From Tachypleus tridentatus (Eukaryota; Arthropoda; Merostomata; Xiphosura; Limulidae): a stretch of DNA of 64,000 nucleotides. How positions within the stretch are numbered: the stretch's first letter is position 1; every line of letters begins with the position of its first letter. The translations under genes were made by a program, and so were the position numbers. This document shows, in pieces, positions 1 through 11,443 of the stretch. A model generated the notes under the pieces. That model did not search any database and was not told where the DNA came from. It saw only the letters and a list, made by a program, of their open reading frames with translations. The stretch covers positions 47,311,094 through 47,375,093 of the forward strand of contig NC_134830.1 of the NCBI RefSeq assembly GCF_004210375.1, in the 5' to 3' direction.

Positions 1-1454
1 ACTAGATTGACGATAAGGAAAGTCACTTAATATGATTTTATTTGAAGTTTTCAAGTTTATTTAACTCTATAATCTTTTCTAATAGATTATTAATAGAAAA
101 AGAAATTTGAAACAGTTTGACTTGTTGGATAGATATATTGTTACAGAGCACTGGGTGGAAATTTTCACTCCCTGCCTTTTTTACTTCTTAATTTTGTTCT
201 GTTTCACGCTTAACTTTCCCTACTATTGACTTAACTGATGAGTTGGTATCGATTAAAAATGTGCCCTATTACTCTTCAACATATGAATTTTTCTAACTAA
301 TGTCATCCACACAACCGAGAAATAAAGAATCTTTTGTGACATATTTAGCAAATTAGATGAAAACCTTACTAAAAGCTTATTTATGATAAAAACAGACCCG
401 AGAGCACTAAACCAAAGTGTTTGTTTGTTTCAGATACCAATAGTCATTATATACTTAATTATTATATTTAATACTATAAGCTTAGCAAAATTAGCAAACA
501 CCTAAAACTATTCACATATTTTAATCTCGATATCGTTTATAGAGATATAGCTAATATAATAAATGGAATAATCCAGATTAGATTTAACGTTAATACCTCA
601 AATGCTGTTTATAAATATTTTTATGCCTATCCTTTTATCAACAAATGTTAACCAAAACTTGCTTTAACGTGTTGAACGGTATTTAATAAATATGTGACTA
701 AAGCTGGGCTCTCGCCCTTCCTGGCTATTAATTCAAAGTTGAAACAAAGGGCAAGGTACTCACGTTAAGTCAACGCTCATCTCCACTAATCGTATGAAAG
801 ATATTACAAAATGATCCTTCTTTGTTTCCAGAAGAAAGTTAGATTAAATGACAGTTCTCACATTTTTATGACCAAAACATTTATCTTTAAATGGCATTTA
901 CTAAGAAAATGTCGAAATTTAAAGTACTTTGCTTAAACTATCAAGAATGAACTGTTAAAGAAAGCCACATCTGGAACGGTTACTATAATTTGAAATAATA
1001 TGGAAATTTAATTAAAGAAAGGGTAAGCGTGAAAGGTTTTTTTGTATCCTAGTTTTATTTGTAAGACTTTTCTGTGCGAAGTTATTTTGTTTTTAATTTT
1101 GCTATTCTTATTTGATATTGAAAAAAATAACTCGATTCAAAGAAGAAATATGACATGGTGTTACGCTTTACAAATATGTTAATACTTTATTTATTCATTG
1201 CGAAGCTGCAATCTCTAGGTAAGGTTTTTATTATTCTAGACTGGTGTAAAAAACCCGTTAAAAATGATGAAAAATCACTGTTGAAGGATAAATTAAAATT
1301 ATAGAATTTAACTAAAATGAATTTGTATTTGGAAGTATAAATTCATTTTAGTTACCTACTCTTCACTTATTTCATCAGTCTCGAAGTAATTCTTTAATTC
1401 ACCACATTTTTCTTTATGTTTAAGGCCAAGTGTTAAAAGACGGAAAGAATAAAT
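1..1454. other. Intergenic, nothing recognisable
   Basis: AT-rich sequence with stops in all frames and no repeat family that I recognise. Confidence 0.5.
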
Positions 1455-1717
1455 CCGGCATGGCCAGATGGTTAAGGCACTCGACTCGTAATTTTAGGGT
1501 CGCAGGTTCCAATCCCCTTCACATGAAACATACTCGCCCTTTCAACCGTGTGAGCGGTATAATGTTACGGTCAATCCCACTATTTATTTGTAGCCCAAGA
1601 GGTGTCGGTGGATGGTGATGACGAGCTGCCTTTTCCTCTAGTCTTATACTACTAAATTAGGGACAGCTAGGGCAGATAGCCATCAAGTAGCTTTGGGCGA
1701 AATTCAAAAACAAATGA
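1455..1717 (+). mobile_element. SINE family A, full-length
   Basis: A tRNA-like head (CCGGCATGGCCAGATGGTTA..., box-B-like GGTTCCAATCC) is followed by the family body (CCCTTTCAACCGTG, GGTGGATGGTGATGA, GGACAGCTAGGGCAGATAG) and an A-rich tail. An 11-bp target duplication with one mismatch flanks it (1444-1454 and 1718-1728). Elements of this type carry a Pol III promoter and depend on LINE enzymes. Confidence 0.85.
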
Positions 1718-1728
1718 AAAGAATAATT

Positions 1729-3299
1729 GTAAATTAACATATATTCACCATTTAATTTTTTTTAAAGACTGACTTTATAATGTTAACAATGGAAAGCCTG
1801 TTTGTGGTCTAAATTTAGCATTAGGCCTAATACATAAACATAGCGTAAGGCTTAGCTGAAACACTACTTGGCAAATTTTATTTTGATTTTGGCTACAACT
1901 CAGTGCCATAAAACTTTTGAATTAAACTATTTTGCTGTCGTATCATCGAAGAATTAAGAAATATAAAGAATAAAAACAATCCTTTATAATAAATCAATAT
2001 GAATACTAAGCATTCAACGTAAACACCATAGTCCGCCTATAAACATTCAGGTGATAGTTTAGTTGATAAACTATTGACGAGCATTAATTACCAAATAAAA
2101 AAAGGAGTGTGAAAATTGTTCCCGATAGAATGACAGGAGGAATTAGCCTTTTATAGCTGGTGGTGTTGCTGTATTAAGATTAATGCAACTCAACATGTTT
2201 TAAAAGATATAGTTTTTGTTGTTATTTTTTGCCAGTAGGTATGCGTCATTTTAACATAATAGTTTTCCCTGCCACAAATCACGTATCTTCGATATCAAGA
2301 TTTGGAATGGTCATACTGTAATAGAAATATCAGTCAACATTTCAAATGGCCAGACCATAATCGAAGTATCAATATCAGAATCTGGGACGACTAGTTTTCA
2401 AAGAGTAGTAGGGTTAATCCAACAGTAAGTCTATATCCTTTTATTTGTTGTTTTTAATAACTAACAAAACATTTGAAACAACAACAACAAAATAAAATTG
2501 AGACAAATCACATTGTTGAATACCAGTGAATACAGTCAAGACCTAGTTTCTTGCATGTTTGCGTATTGTCAGCAATTATTTAGGCCAAGGGCGATGTTAA
2601 ACCATATTAAGGTCAGTAATCATAAGGACCCCATCTGAGACTACTTTTTTTTCTGGTATAATGGGGGTACATATGAAACCTAGGTTGATATAAATTAAAG
2701 TCATTAGTTTCATTGTACGAAACAATACAAATAACCGCATTTCATTATGACTGTCTCTCCATTATAACTGGATCAATTGGATATTTTACAATTATCGTTA
2801 ATTATCCAGTTTGAAATACCTCAATATATTTAATAGGTTTGTTGAGTTTACTTTTTTATTGTATTATAAAGTAAGTGCTACTAAACCGAACTTGATGCCA
2901 TGTGCTTCAGCTAATAAACGGATTAGTTGATTTTTTTATTCTTCTTTGACAGTGAGTTGTTGCTATTAAATCTTCTTAGATTTGAAAAAGAAACAAAACA
3001 TTGTATAACTCTAATCGATCAATCGAATGTATATCTATAAAAATAATAGCTTCTCACAATTTGGGATCTGAATTAGATTAAGGTTAGCTTCTTTCTAAAC
3101 GACTTAGGTAATAGATATTATGTTGAGTACTGCTAAGACACTTAAAATATAAAATAAAACTACCTTAAACTGGTTGAAATATCTTGTTTTATTAAAACAG
3201 TAGTATAAAGTTTCAATTTATGGTAATCAACTTAAAGTATGGTAATCTTTAGTTACAAATATCATAATATAAAAAAATGTAATGTTTGTTGATGTTTAT
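1729..3299. other. Intergenic, nothing recognisable
   Basis: AT-rich, with no frame or repeat of note apart from short A runs. Confidence 0.45.
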
Positions 3300-3420
3300 T
3301 ATTGAACAAAAAGCTACACAATGGGTTATATGTGATCTGCCCGCCAAGGGTATCAAAACCCTACTCCTAATGTTGTAAGTGCGCATACATACCCCTGTGC
3401 CACAGGGGAACAAATAGAAG
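3300..3420 (-). mobile_element. SINE family B copy
   Basis: Read on the minus strand it shows the family B order: CAGTGGCACAG-type head, a degenerate TAC anticodon position, GGGTTTTGATACCC, then CAGATCACATATAACCCATTGTGTAGCTTT in diverged form. The head resembles tRNA-Val. Confidence 0.6.
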
Positions 3421-5256
3421 GGAACCCTCTCTTTTAGGATTTCCTGCTACTTCAACACAGCTCGAGAGGTCGGAGGAACTTGAGATTGTTATACACTCTA
3501 AGATGCCTTTTGATCAGAAACGAACAAAATCTGCCCTTCGCAAAAAAAGCATTAATGAAAATTTTATCAATGCAATAATTGTTGTTTCTGAATAAGGTTC
3601 TTCTACAGTTAAATCCTCAACCAACAAAGTTTTGACGTTTGCAGTAACTACTCTATAATAGCCACAAACAATTGTTTATTAATCTTAAGTGGTATTGCAC
3701 AATGTTGCTGTTCACGTATAACTTTCAACAATCTATATCAGTCTTCAGTGGTATCGTACAAGATTATTATTTTGTTATAACCTCTCAATAATCTTTATTA
3801 GTCTTTAGTGGTGTTGAACAATGTTGCTGTTTAGTTATAACGTTTAAACAATCTTTATTAGTCTAAAGTGGAACCGACCAATGTTACAGCTTTCTTACAA
3901 CCTTTCAACAATCTTTATTAGTCTCCGGTGGCATCGTACAATGTTACTGTTTTGTTAAAACCTTTATTAGTCCTCAGTGGTATCGTACAACGTTACTCTT
4001 TAGTTATAACCTTTAAACAGTTTTATTATTCTTCAGTGGATATCGAACAATGTCGCTGTTTAGTTATAATTTTTCACCAATCTTTATTAATCCTCAGTAG
4101 CATTGTATAATGTTACTGTTTGGTTATAACCTTTCAATAACCTACATTAGTCTTCAGTAGTATCGTACAATGTTGCTGTTCAGTTATAACTTTTCACCAA
4201 TCTTTATAAGTCCTCAGTGGTATTGTATAATGTTACTGCTTGGTTATAACCTTTCAAAAACCTATATTAGGCTTCAGTAGAATCGTACAATGTTACTGTT
4301 TTGTTATAGCTTTTCAACAATCTTTATTAATCTTTAGTTGTATCGTAAAATTTTGGTCTTTGGTTATAACCTTTGAATAATCTTTATTAGTCTTCATCAG
4401 CATCGTACAATGTTACTGTTTTGCTATAACCTTTTAACAGTCTATATTAGTCTTTAGTGGCATCGTACAATGTTACCGTTTTGTTATAACCTTTTATCAA
4501 TCTTTATTAGTCGTCAGTAGTTTCGCGCAATGTTACTGTTTTTTGATAGTCTTTAATCAATCTTTGTTAGTCTTTCTGGTATCGTACATTTTGACTCTTT
4601 GGCCATAACCTTTCGAAACTCTTTATTAGCCTTGAATGGTATCGTTCAATGTTGCTACTTAGTTGTAACCTTTGAATAATGTTTATTAGTGTCCAGAAGA
4701 ATTGTACAATGTTACAGTTTTGTTACAGCCTTTCAACAATGCTGATTAATCTTTAGTTGTATCGTAGAAGGTTGCTCTTTAGTTATAAACTTTCAATAAT
4801 TTTATTAAAGTTTCTGGCAACGTACATTGTAACTCTTTGACCATAATCTTTCAAAAATATTTATTAGACTTGAGTTGTATCGTACAATGTTACTGTTTGT
4901 CATAACCTTTCAATAACTTTTATCAGTCTTTAGTAGTATCGTACAATGTTGCTGTTTAGTTATAACCATTCAACAATCTATATTAGTCTTCAATTGTATC
5001 GTAGAATGTTATTGTTATGTTATGACCTTTCAACAATCTTTAATGTACATCACTGGTATCGTTCAATTTTGCTGTTATAATATTTCAATAACCTTTGCTA
5101 GTTTGTAATGTTATCATACAATGTTGCTGTTTAGTTAAAACCTTTCAACAATCTATATTAGTCTTCAATTGTATCGTACAATGTTGCTGTTTAGTTATGA
5201 CCTTTCAACAATCCTTATTAGTCTTCAGTGATATCGAACAATATTACTGTTTATTT

Positions 5257-5540
5257 ATTGTTTGTTTGTTTTTGAATTTCGCACAAAGCTACTCGAGGGC
5301 TATCTGCGCTAGCCGTCCATAAATTGGCAGTGTAAAACTAGAGGGAAGGGAGCTAGTTATCACCACTCACCGCCAACTGCCAACTGGGACTACTCTTTTA
5401 CCAACTAATAGTGATATTGATCGTCACATTATAACGCCCCCATAGCTGAAAGGGCAATCATGTTTGGTGCGACCGGAATTCGAACCCGCGACATTCAGAT
5501 TACGAGTCGAACGCCTTAACACACCTGGCCATGCCGGGCC
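5257..5540 (-). mobile_element. SINE family A inserted in the satellite
   Basis: A full-length copy in reverse orientation with a T-rich left end (tail) and the GGCCCGGCATGG head at the right end. An exact 10-bp target duplication, CTGTTTATTT, lies at 5247-5256 and 5541-5550, inside a satellite unit. The satellite therefore predates the insertion. Confidence 0.93.
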
Positions 5541-6243
5541 CTGTTTATTTATAACCTTTCAACAATTTTTTTGGTCTTCAGTAGTATCGTAAAGTGCTAC
5601 TGTTTTCTCATAACCTTTCAACAATCTTTATTAGTTTTCAGTGTTATCGTACAATGTTATTGTTTTGTTATACGTTTTAACAATGTTTATTAGTCTTCAG
5701 CGGTATCGGACAATTTTACCGTTAAGTTATAACCTTTGAACACTCTTTTGTAGTCTTTAATGGTATCGTAAAATGTTACTGTTTTGTCATAATCTTTCAA
5801 CGACCTATATTACTCGTAAGTGGTATCGTACAATGTAATTGTTTTGTTCTAATCTTTCAACAGTCTCTGTCAGCCTTTTGTAATATCGAATAATGTTTTG
5901 TTATAAACTTTCAACAATCTTTATTAGTCTTCAGTGGTATCGTAAAATGTTACTGTTCTGCTACAACCTTTCAGAACTCTTTATTAGATTTTAGTGATTG
6001 TGTACAAAGTTGCTGTTTAATTATAACCTTTCAACAGTCAATATTAGTCTTCAGTGATACCATACAATGCTTCTGTTTTGTTATCACCTTTCAAGAATTT
6101 TTATTAATCTTCAGTGGTATCGTACAATGTTGCTGTTTAGTTAGAAACTTTCAACAATCTTTATTCAACTTCAGTAGTACGTGGAATGTTACTGTTTTGT
6201 TATAACTTCCAACAATATTTATTTGTCTTCATTGGTATCGTAA

Positions 6244-6578
6244 GGCCCGGCATGGCCAAGCGCGTTAAGGCGTGCGACCCGTAATCCGAGAGTCGCGGGT
6301 TCGTGCCCGCATCGCGCCAAACATGCTCGCCCTCCCAGCCGTGGGGGCGTTATAATGTTACGGTCAATCCCACTATTCGTTGGTACAAGAGTAGCCCAAG
6401 AGTTGGCGGTGGGTGGTGATGACTAGCTGCCTTCCCTCTAGTCTTACACTACTAAATTTGGGACGGCTCGGTGCAGTGGGCTAACAACCTACTCACTTAA
6501 AAACCTGTTGAAGAATCCGCAAGTGATTGCGGCCCTATGTTCCTTGATGGAATCGAGTGGTGAATGAATGATGAATGA
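6244..6578 (+). mobile_element. SINE family A variant with a different 3' tail
   Basis: It has the normal family A head and body up to about 6470. The usual GCAGATAGCCC...AAACAAAC end is then replaced by an unrelated segment of about 105 bases ending in a GAATGAAT-type microsatellite. An exact 13-bp target duplication, ATTGGTATCGTAA, flanks the whole unit (6231-6243 and 6579-6591), so head and tail moved together as one element. Confidence 0.9.
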
Positions 6579-9379
6579 ATTGGTATCGTAAAATGGTACT
6601 GTTTTGTTTTTAGATTTGAACAATCTTTATTAATCTTTAGTGGTATCGTACATCGTTACTATTTTATTATATAATCTTTCAAAAATGTTGATTAGTCTTT
6701 GGTGGTATCGTAAATTAGTATTGTTTGGCTGTATTTTTTCAACAATTTTTATTATTCTTTAGTGGTATCGTACAATCTTGCTGCTTAGTTATAACCTTTC
6801 AACAATCTTTATTAGTCTTCATTGGTATCGTGCAATGCTATTGTTTTTTATAAACTTTCAACAATCTTTGTTAGTCTTCATTGGTATCGTGCAATGATAT
6901 TGTTTTTTATAAACTTTCAACAATCGCTGTTAGTCTTTCATGGTAACGTACTTTATTAATCTTTGGCTATGGCCATTGAAAAATCTTTATTAGCCTTGAA
7001 TGGTATCGTACGATGTTGCTGTTTATGTATAACCTTTCAACAATCTTTATTAGTTTTCATTGGTTTGGTACAATGTTACTATTTTTTTATAAACTTTGAA
7101 CAATGCTTATTAGTCTTCAGTAGTATCGAAAAAGTTTACTGTTTAGTTATAATCTTTGAACAATCTTTATTTGTCTTCAGTAGAACCGTACAATTTGACT
7201 GTTTTGTTATAGCCTTTCAAAAACATTTATTAGACTTTAGTGGTGTCGTACAATGTTGCTGTTTTGGAATAAACTTTCAACAATTTTTATTATTCTTCAG
7301 TGGTATGGTACAATGTTACTGTTTTGTTATAACATTTATTAGTGTTCAGTGGTATCGTTCAATTTTGCTCTGATAACATTTCAATAATCTTTGCTAATTT
7401 TTAGTGGTATCGTACAATGTTGCTGTTTAAATATAACTTTTCAACAATCTTTGTATGTCTTCAGTGGTGTCCTACAATGTTGCTGTTTAATCATAACCTT
7501 TCAAAATCTATATTAGTCTTCAGTGGTATCGTACAATGTTCCTGTTTATTTGCAATCTTTCTACAATCTTTATTAGTCTTCACTGGTATCGTACAATATT
7601 ACTGTTTTGTTGTAACCTTTATTAGTCTTCAGTGGTACAGTAGAATATTTCTGTTTAGTTATAACCTTTGGACAATCTTTATTAGTGTTCAGTGGTATCA
7701 TTCAAATTTGCTGTTATAACATTTCAATAATCTTTGCTAATTTTTAGTGGGATCGTGCAATGTTGCTGTTTTGTTTTAACGTTTGAAGAATGCGTATTAG
7801 TCTTTAGTGGCATTGTACAATGTTAACGTTTTGTAATAACCTTTCATCATTCTTTATTAGTCGTCAGTGGTATCGTACAATGTTACTGTTTTTTATAAAT
7901 TCTCAACAATTTATTAGGCTTTCTGGTTGTGTACATTGTGATTCTTTTGCCGTAATCTTTCAAAAATCTTTATTAGTCTTGAGTGATATCGTAGACTGTT
8001 CCTATTTAGTTATAACCTCTCAACAATATTTATTAGTATCGTACAATGTTACTATTTTGTTATAACCTTTGAACAATTGTTATTAGTCTTCAATAGTATG
8101 GAGAAAGATTATTTTTAGTAATAACCTTTCAACAATCTTTATTTGTGTTTAATGATGTCGTTCAATGTTATTGTTTGGTTATATTCTTTCAACAATATTT
8201 TTTAGTTTTTAGTGGTATCGTACAATGTTGCTTTTTATTTATAACCTTTAATAAACTTTATTAGTCTTAAGTGATATCGTACAATGTTAATGTTTTGTTA
8301 TAACCTTCCAACAATCTTTATTTTTCTTTAGTTGTATCGTAGAATGTTGCTGTTTAGTTATATTCTTTTAACAATCTTTATTAGTCTTCATTGGTATCGT
8401 ACAATGTTGCTGTTTTGATATAACCTTTCAAAAATTTTGATTAGTTTTTGGTGGTATCGTACATTAGTATTGTTCGGCTGTATTTTTTCAACAATTTTTA
8501 TTATTCTTTAGTGGTATCGTACAATCTTGCTGCTTAGTTATAACCTTTCAACAATCTTTATTAGTCTTCATTGGTATCGTGCAATGCTATTGTTTTTTAT
8601 AAACTTTCAACAATCATTGTTAGTCTTTCATGGTATCGTACTTTATTAATCTTTGGCCATGATACTTTTCTTCAGTGGTATCACATAATGTTTCTGTTTT
8701 GTTATAATCTGTGAATAATCTTTATTAATCTGTTATTTGTTATAACTTGTTAAAAATCTTTATTAGTTTTTAGTAGCATCGTACAATGTTAATGTTTAGT
8801 TATAACCTCTCAACAGTCTTTATTAGTGTTTAGTGTTATCGTACAATGTTCCTGTTTAGTTGTAACCTTTCAACAAACTCTTTCCCAGTCTTTTATGGTT
8901 TCATATAATGCTTCTAAATTTTACACACCACATGACATTTAGAAATATAAAAACGTTCGTACGAATGTTTCTATCCTTTGTTTTTCTCATCGAAACATAA
9001 CAGATTTTATGTATAATACTATTGTTTTTCAATTAAATTGTCATGTTATATATAAATTTATAGTTTTACTCAATCAATTGCAATAATAGCCCAAATTTTA
9101 TTGACACATGATACATTGCATACAGTACCATAAAAACAACCTTAGATAGAAGGATGTTTTGGTTATAATATGATCATAATGTTAAGTGATGTTGTCTTAA
9201 ATATATTACGTAATTATATCTTTGAGGAGAATACGGTTATCTTTCTTCAGTTGGATTAATAAACTGGTAAGAATCTTACATCTTCAAAAGATATTTGTCG
9301 TCCCATTAAAGCACGACTGTGTCAGCTATGTTCGATATGGTATAGAAGATAGTTATAAAATTACTCAATCACTATTATT

Positions 9380-9640
9380 ATTACAAAGTCACACACTTCC
9401 AGTTCAACCCGTCGTGTATTATTATGAAGCCACACACTTCCAGTTCAATGTGTCAAGTGTTATTTTGAAGTCACACACTTTTGTTTCAACTTGTCATGTG
9501 TTATTATAAAGTCACATACTTCCAGTTCAACGTCTCAATTTTTATTGTGAAGTCACAGTTTTCTGAATCAGTGCGTTATGTATTTTATGAAAATACATAC
9601 TTCAGTTTCAACGTGCCAAGTATTATTAAAAATCTACACA
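9380..9640. repeat. 41-bp minisatellite, about 6 units
   Basis: Units contain AAGTCACACACTTCCAGTTC, then a TGTCATGTATTATTATG-like half. Divergence increases toward the right end. Confidence 0.85.
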
Positions 9641-10429
9641 ATTTTTATTTAACTCTTCAAATATAAGTATGAAGAGCTGAACGCATGTATATAAGTGCAG
9701 AGTGTTATTTATTTATTGCTGTTACCGGGTTTACTGAAATGCTAGTTTTATAAGTTACTCGTACCTTAATTTTCTTCAGGACAAATATTTTCTATACCCT
9801 CAAAATACAAAGTACACAAGTATGAACCTGATGTTTATAAACATCTTTACACATTACAGTCATATCTGATCCTTATTCATCATAATGGGTTCGTGAAAAA
9901 ACACTTTCTAGGGTCCATTGATTTATTTGTATTTAGTTAAACCAGTCCAAATGAATTTCTTCCAAAGCGACGCCATTTATTTTCCATTGATGATAAAAGT
10001 TCAATAATAAGGCTGTGACTTATTATTTAAAAATCATATAACGCATCCACTCTTTATTTTTTTAGGAATAACAGTCATAAACGTGAACTTTGGTTTTTCA
10101 AGTTCTTATCTTCTACGCTAATTTAAGAATTAACAATAAACTTGCTGAAAGATTTAGTAACATGTTTCTAGTAATTTTCCTTATAATGTAAAAAGTCCGT
10201 ATCGTTTGATTTTTTTTGTTATAATATCAAGTAATCACTTCTTCTATTCTTCAACTGTTTCCTTGTTTGAAAATAGTAGAAAAAAGTAAGAGTTTTTAAG
10301 GCATATAACAGAAGACTCAAAAATCGGTGATTTTGTTTTCTTGGATTCAACAACTAATCAAGTACACTAAGAAAGAAAAGCATCACCTTGTGGACTACTC
10401 GTCAGAAAACTAAAGGTAACGAATTAAAT
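9641..10429. other. Intergenic, nothing recognisable
   Basis: AT-rich spacer between the minisatellite and the FoxA promoter region. No repeat or frame stands out. Confidence 0.4.
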
Positions 10430-11330
10430 GAGATTTCACACAGAGCAGGGCGTAAAAAAATCGCATGAGCTAACATGCAAAACGTGGCCTTGATTTTTTT
10501 TTATTCTACGAAAAGCTGGGGCAACCATAAATCTTTTAACTGAGTAATTTCTCTCCCTCATCCCAATATGTTTACTTCGAGGTTTCCGCGGTTATCTTTT
10601 CCAAGCCTTTGTTTTTTCCTCTCGAATGCAAACCAAGGAAGTGAGTTTCTATATAAAAAAAAAAAGCCAGCACTATTTTTCTACGGAAAGCTGGCGCTGT
10701 GCGTGTGTGTGGCTCGGTTGATGCAAGTCTACACGCATACTTGTTAGATCGTTCTTCTGCTCTCTAAATGCGTGGGTCGAAAACAGCTCTGATCTCTCAT
10801 TGGCTTACGTTTGTATGACGTCACAGTTGTCAAACACGAATCTAAGAAACAGGGGCGTGGTTTAACGAGACTAGTGCAGTTGCCACGAAAATTTGCGTGA
10901 AAAACAATAAGTTGGGCGTAGCTTACCGGGGCCTTTTGGCATCACAGTTTGTCTCGGGCATATTTACTTAGGGCTGGTACTCAAGCATTGCTAGTGAATC
11001 CGTAGCGGAACGTTCTGTTGCCAGGCAATTGGGAGTCCCACAACTCCAGTTAATCTGTAGGCAGAAAGATCGGGCATGGTTGGCAAGATATCCCCGACAC
11101 TCGAGTGTTTACCTGTGACTCTGTGAGTATACTAGACCCCTTGACTAACGGTGCACATCGCATTTAGCTGTGTCTGTGTTCGCTTACCTCTGCTGTTTGG
11201 TTTAAAAAATAAACAAACACTGTTAACCAAAGAAAACAAAACAAAACTACCTCAGTATCTGACAACTGTATCTATATACAGAAATATAGCTGACCTACAG
11301 CTAAAAGTTACCACTAATAACTCGACGAAA
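10430..11330 (+). promoter_or_regulatory. Probable FoxA promoter/proximal regulatory region
   Basis: This stretch is free of recognisable repeats and visibly richer in GC than the surroundings. It holds an inverted CCAAT box (ATTGG, 10799-10803), a perfect palindromic CRE (TGACGTCA, 10816-10823) 12 bases later, and a KLF/Sp-type box (GGGGCGTGG, 10852-10860). A TATA-like TATATAAA lies at 10650-10657, but it runs into a poly-A tract. A short motif around GAAAGCTGG is repeated near 10511 and 10684. The transcription start is not identifiable by eye. Confidence 0.5.
10816..10823. promoter_or_regulatory. Palindromic CRE (TGACGTCA)
   Basis: Exact consensus for CREB/ATF-type bZIP factors, paired with an inverted CCAAT at 10799-10803. 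This spacing is common in proximal promoters. It lies about 620 bases before the FoxA ATG. Confidence 0.45.
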
Positions 11331-11375
11331 ATGATAAAACAATTTAGTCATATTAAGTCTGGCGTGGACCTCTAG
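11331..11375 (+). CDS. Upstream ORF 1 in the FoxA leader (14 codons)
   Basis: A short ATG-initiated frame ending in TAG lies 68 bases before the FoxA start. If the transcript begins upstream, as expected, ribosomes would meet this ATG first, so it could damp FoxA translation. No product function is claimed. Its use depends on the unknown transcription start. Confidence 0.35.
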   Translation: MIKQFSHIKSGVDL

Positions 11376-11404
11376 GTAGGAAAGAAGTTTCTTGTTCGAG
11401 TTTC

Positions 11405-11422
11405 ATGCCGTTCGATAATTAA
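11405..11422 (+). CDS. Upstream ORF 2 in the FoxA leader (5 codons)
   Basis: A minimal ATG-to-TAA frame ends 21 bases before the FoxA ATG. Such a short, terminating frame would allow reinitiation at FoxA. Another possible upstream frame of 16 codons lies at 11076-11126 if transcription starts further out. Confidence 0.3.
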   Translation: MPFDN

Positions 11423-11443
11423 GAAGTGAAAATCTAACGTGCA

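Larger units (their letters stand above)
3655..8905. repeat. 5.2-kb satellite of about 60-bp units
   Basis: Tandem units, about 85 in all, read roughly CTTTCAACAATCTTTATTAG then TCTTCAGTGGTATCGTACAA then TGTTACTGTTTTGTTATAAC. Units differ by point changes and small indels. Since 60 bases are 20 codons, some frames stay open across many units (for example 6963-7373), giving a 20-residue periodic peptide. That is a by-product, not a gene. The array is split by two SINE-A insertions. It ends about 2.5 kb before FoxA. Confidence 0.95.

Noticed and set aside
6963..7373. 136-codon open frame with a 20-residue repeat
   Set aside because: It is the 60-bp satellite read in a frame that happens to stay open; neighbouring units are frameshifted.
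10650..10657. TATATAAA as the FoxA TATA box
   Set aside because: It runs into a poly-A tract and lies about 800 bases before the ATG; kept only as a weak motif within the promoter entry.
11365..11443. Possible intron before the FoxA start (GTAGGA near 11375)
   Set aside because: The frame from 11444 has a good start and full FoxA content; a leader intron cannot be shown from sequence alone.
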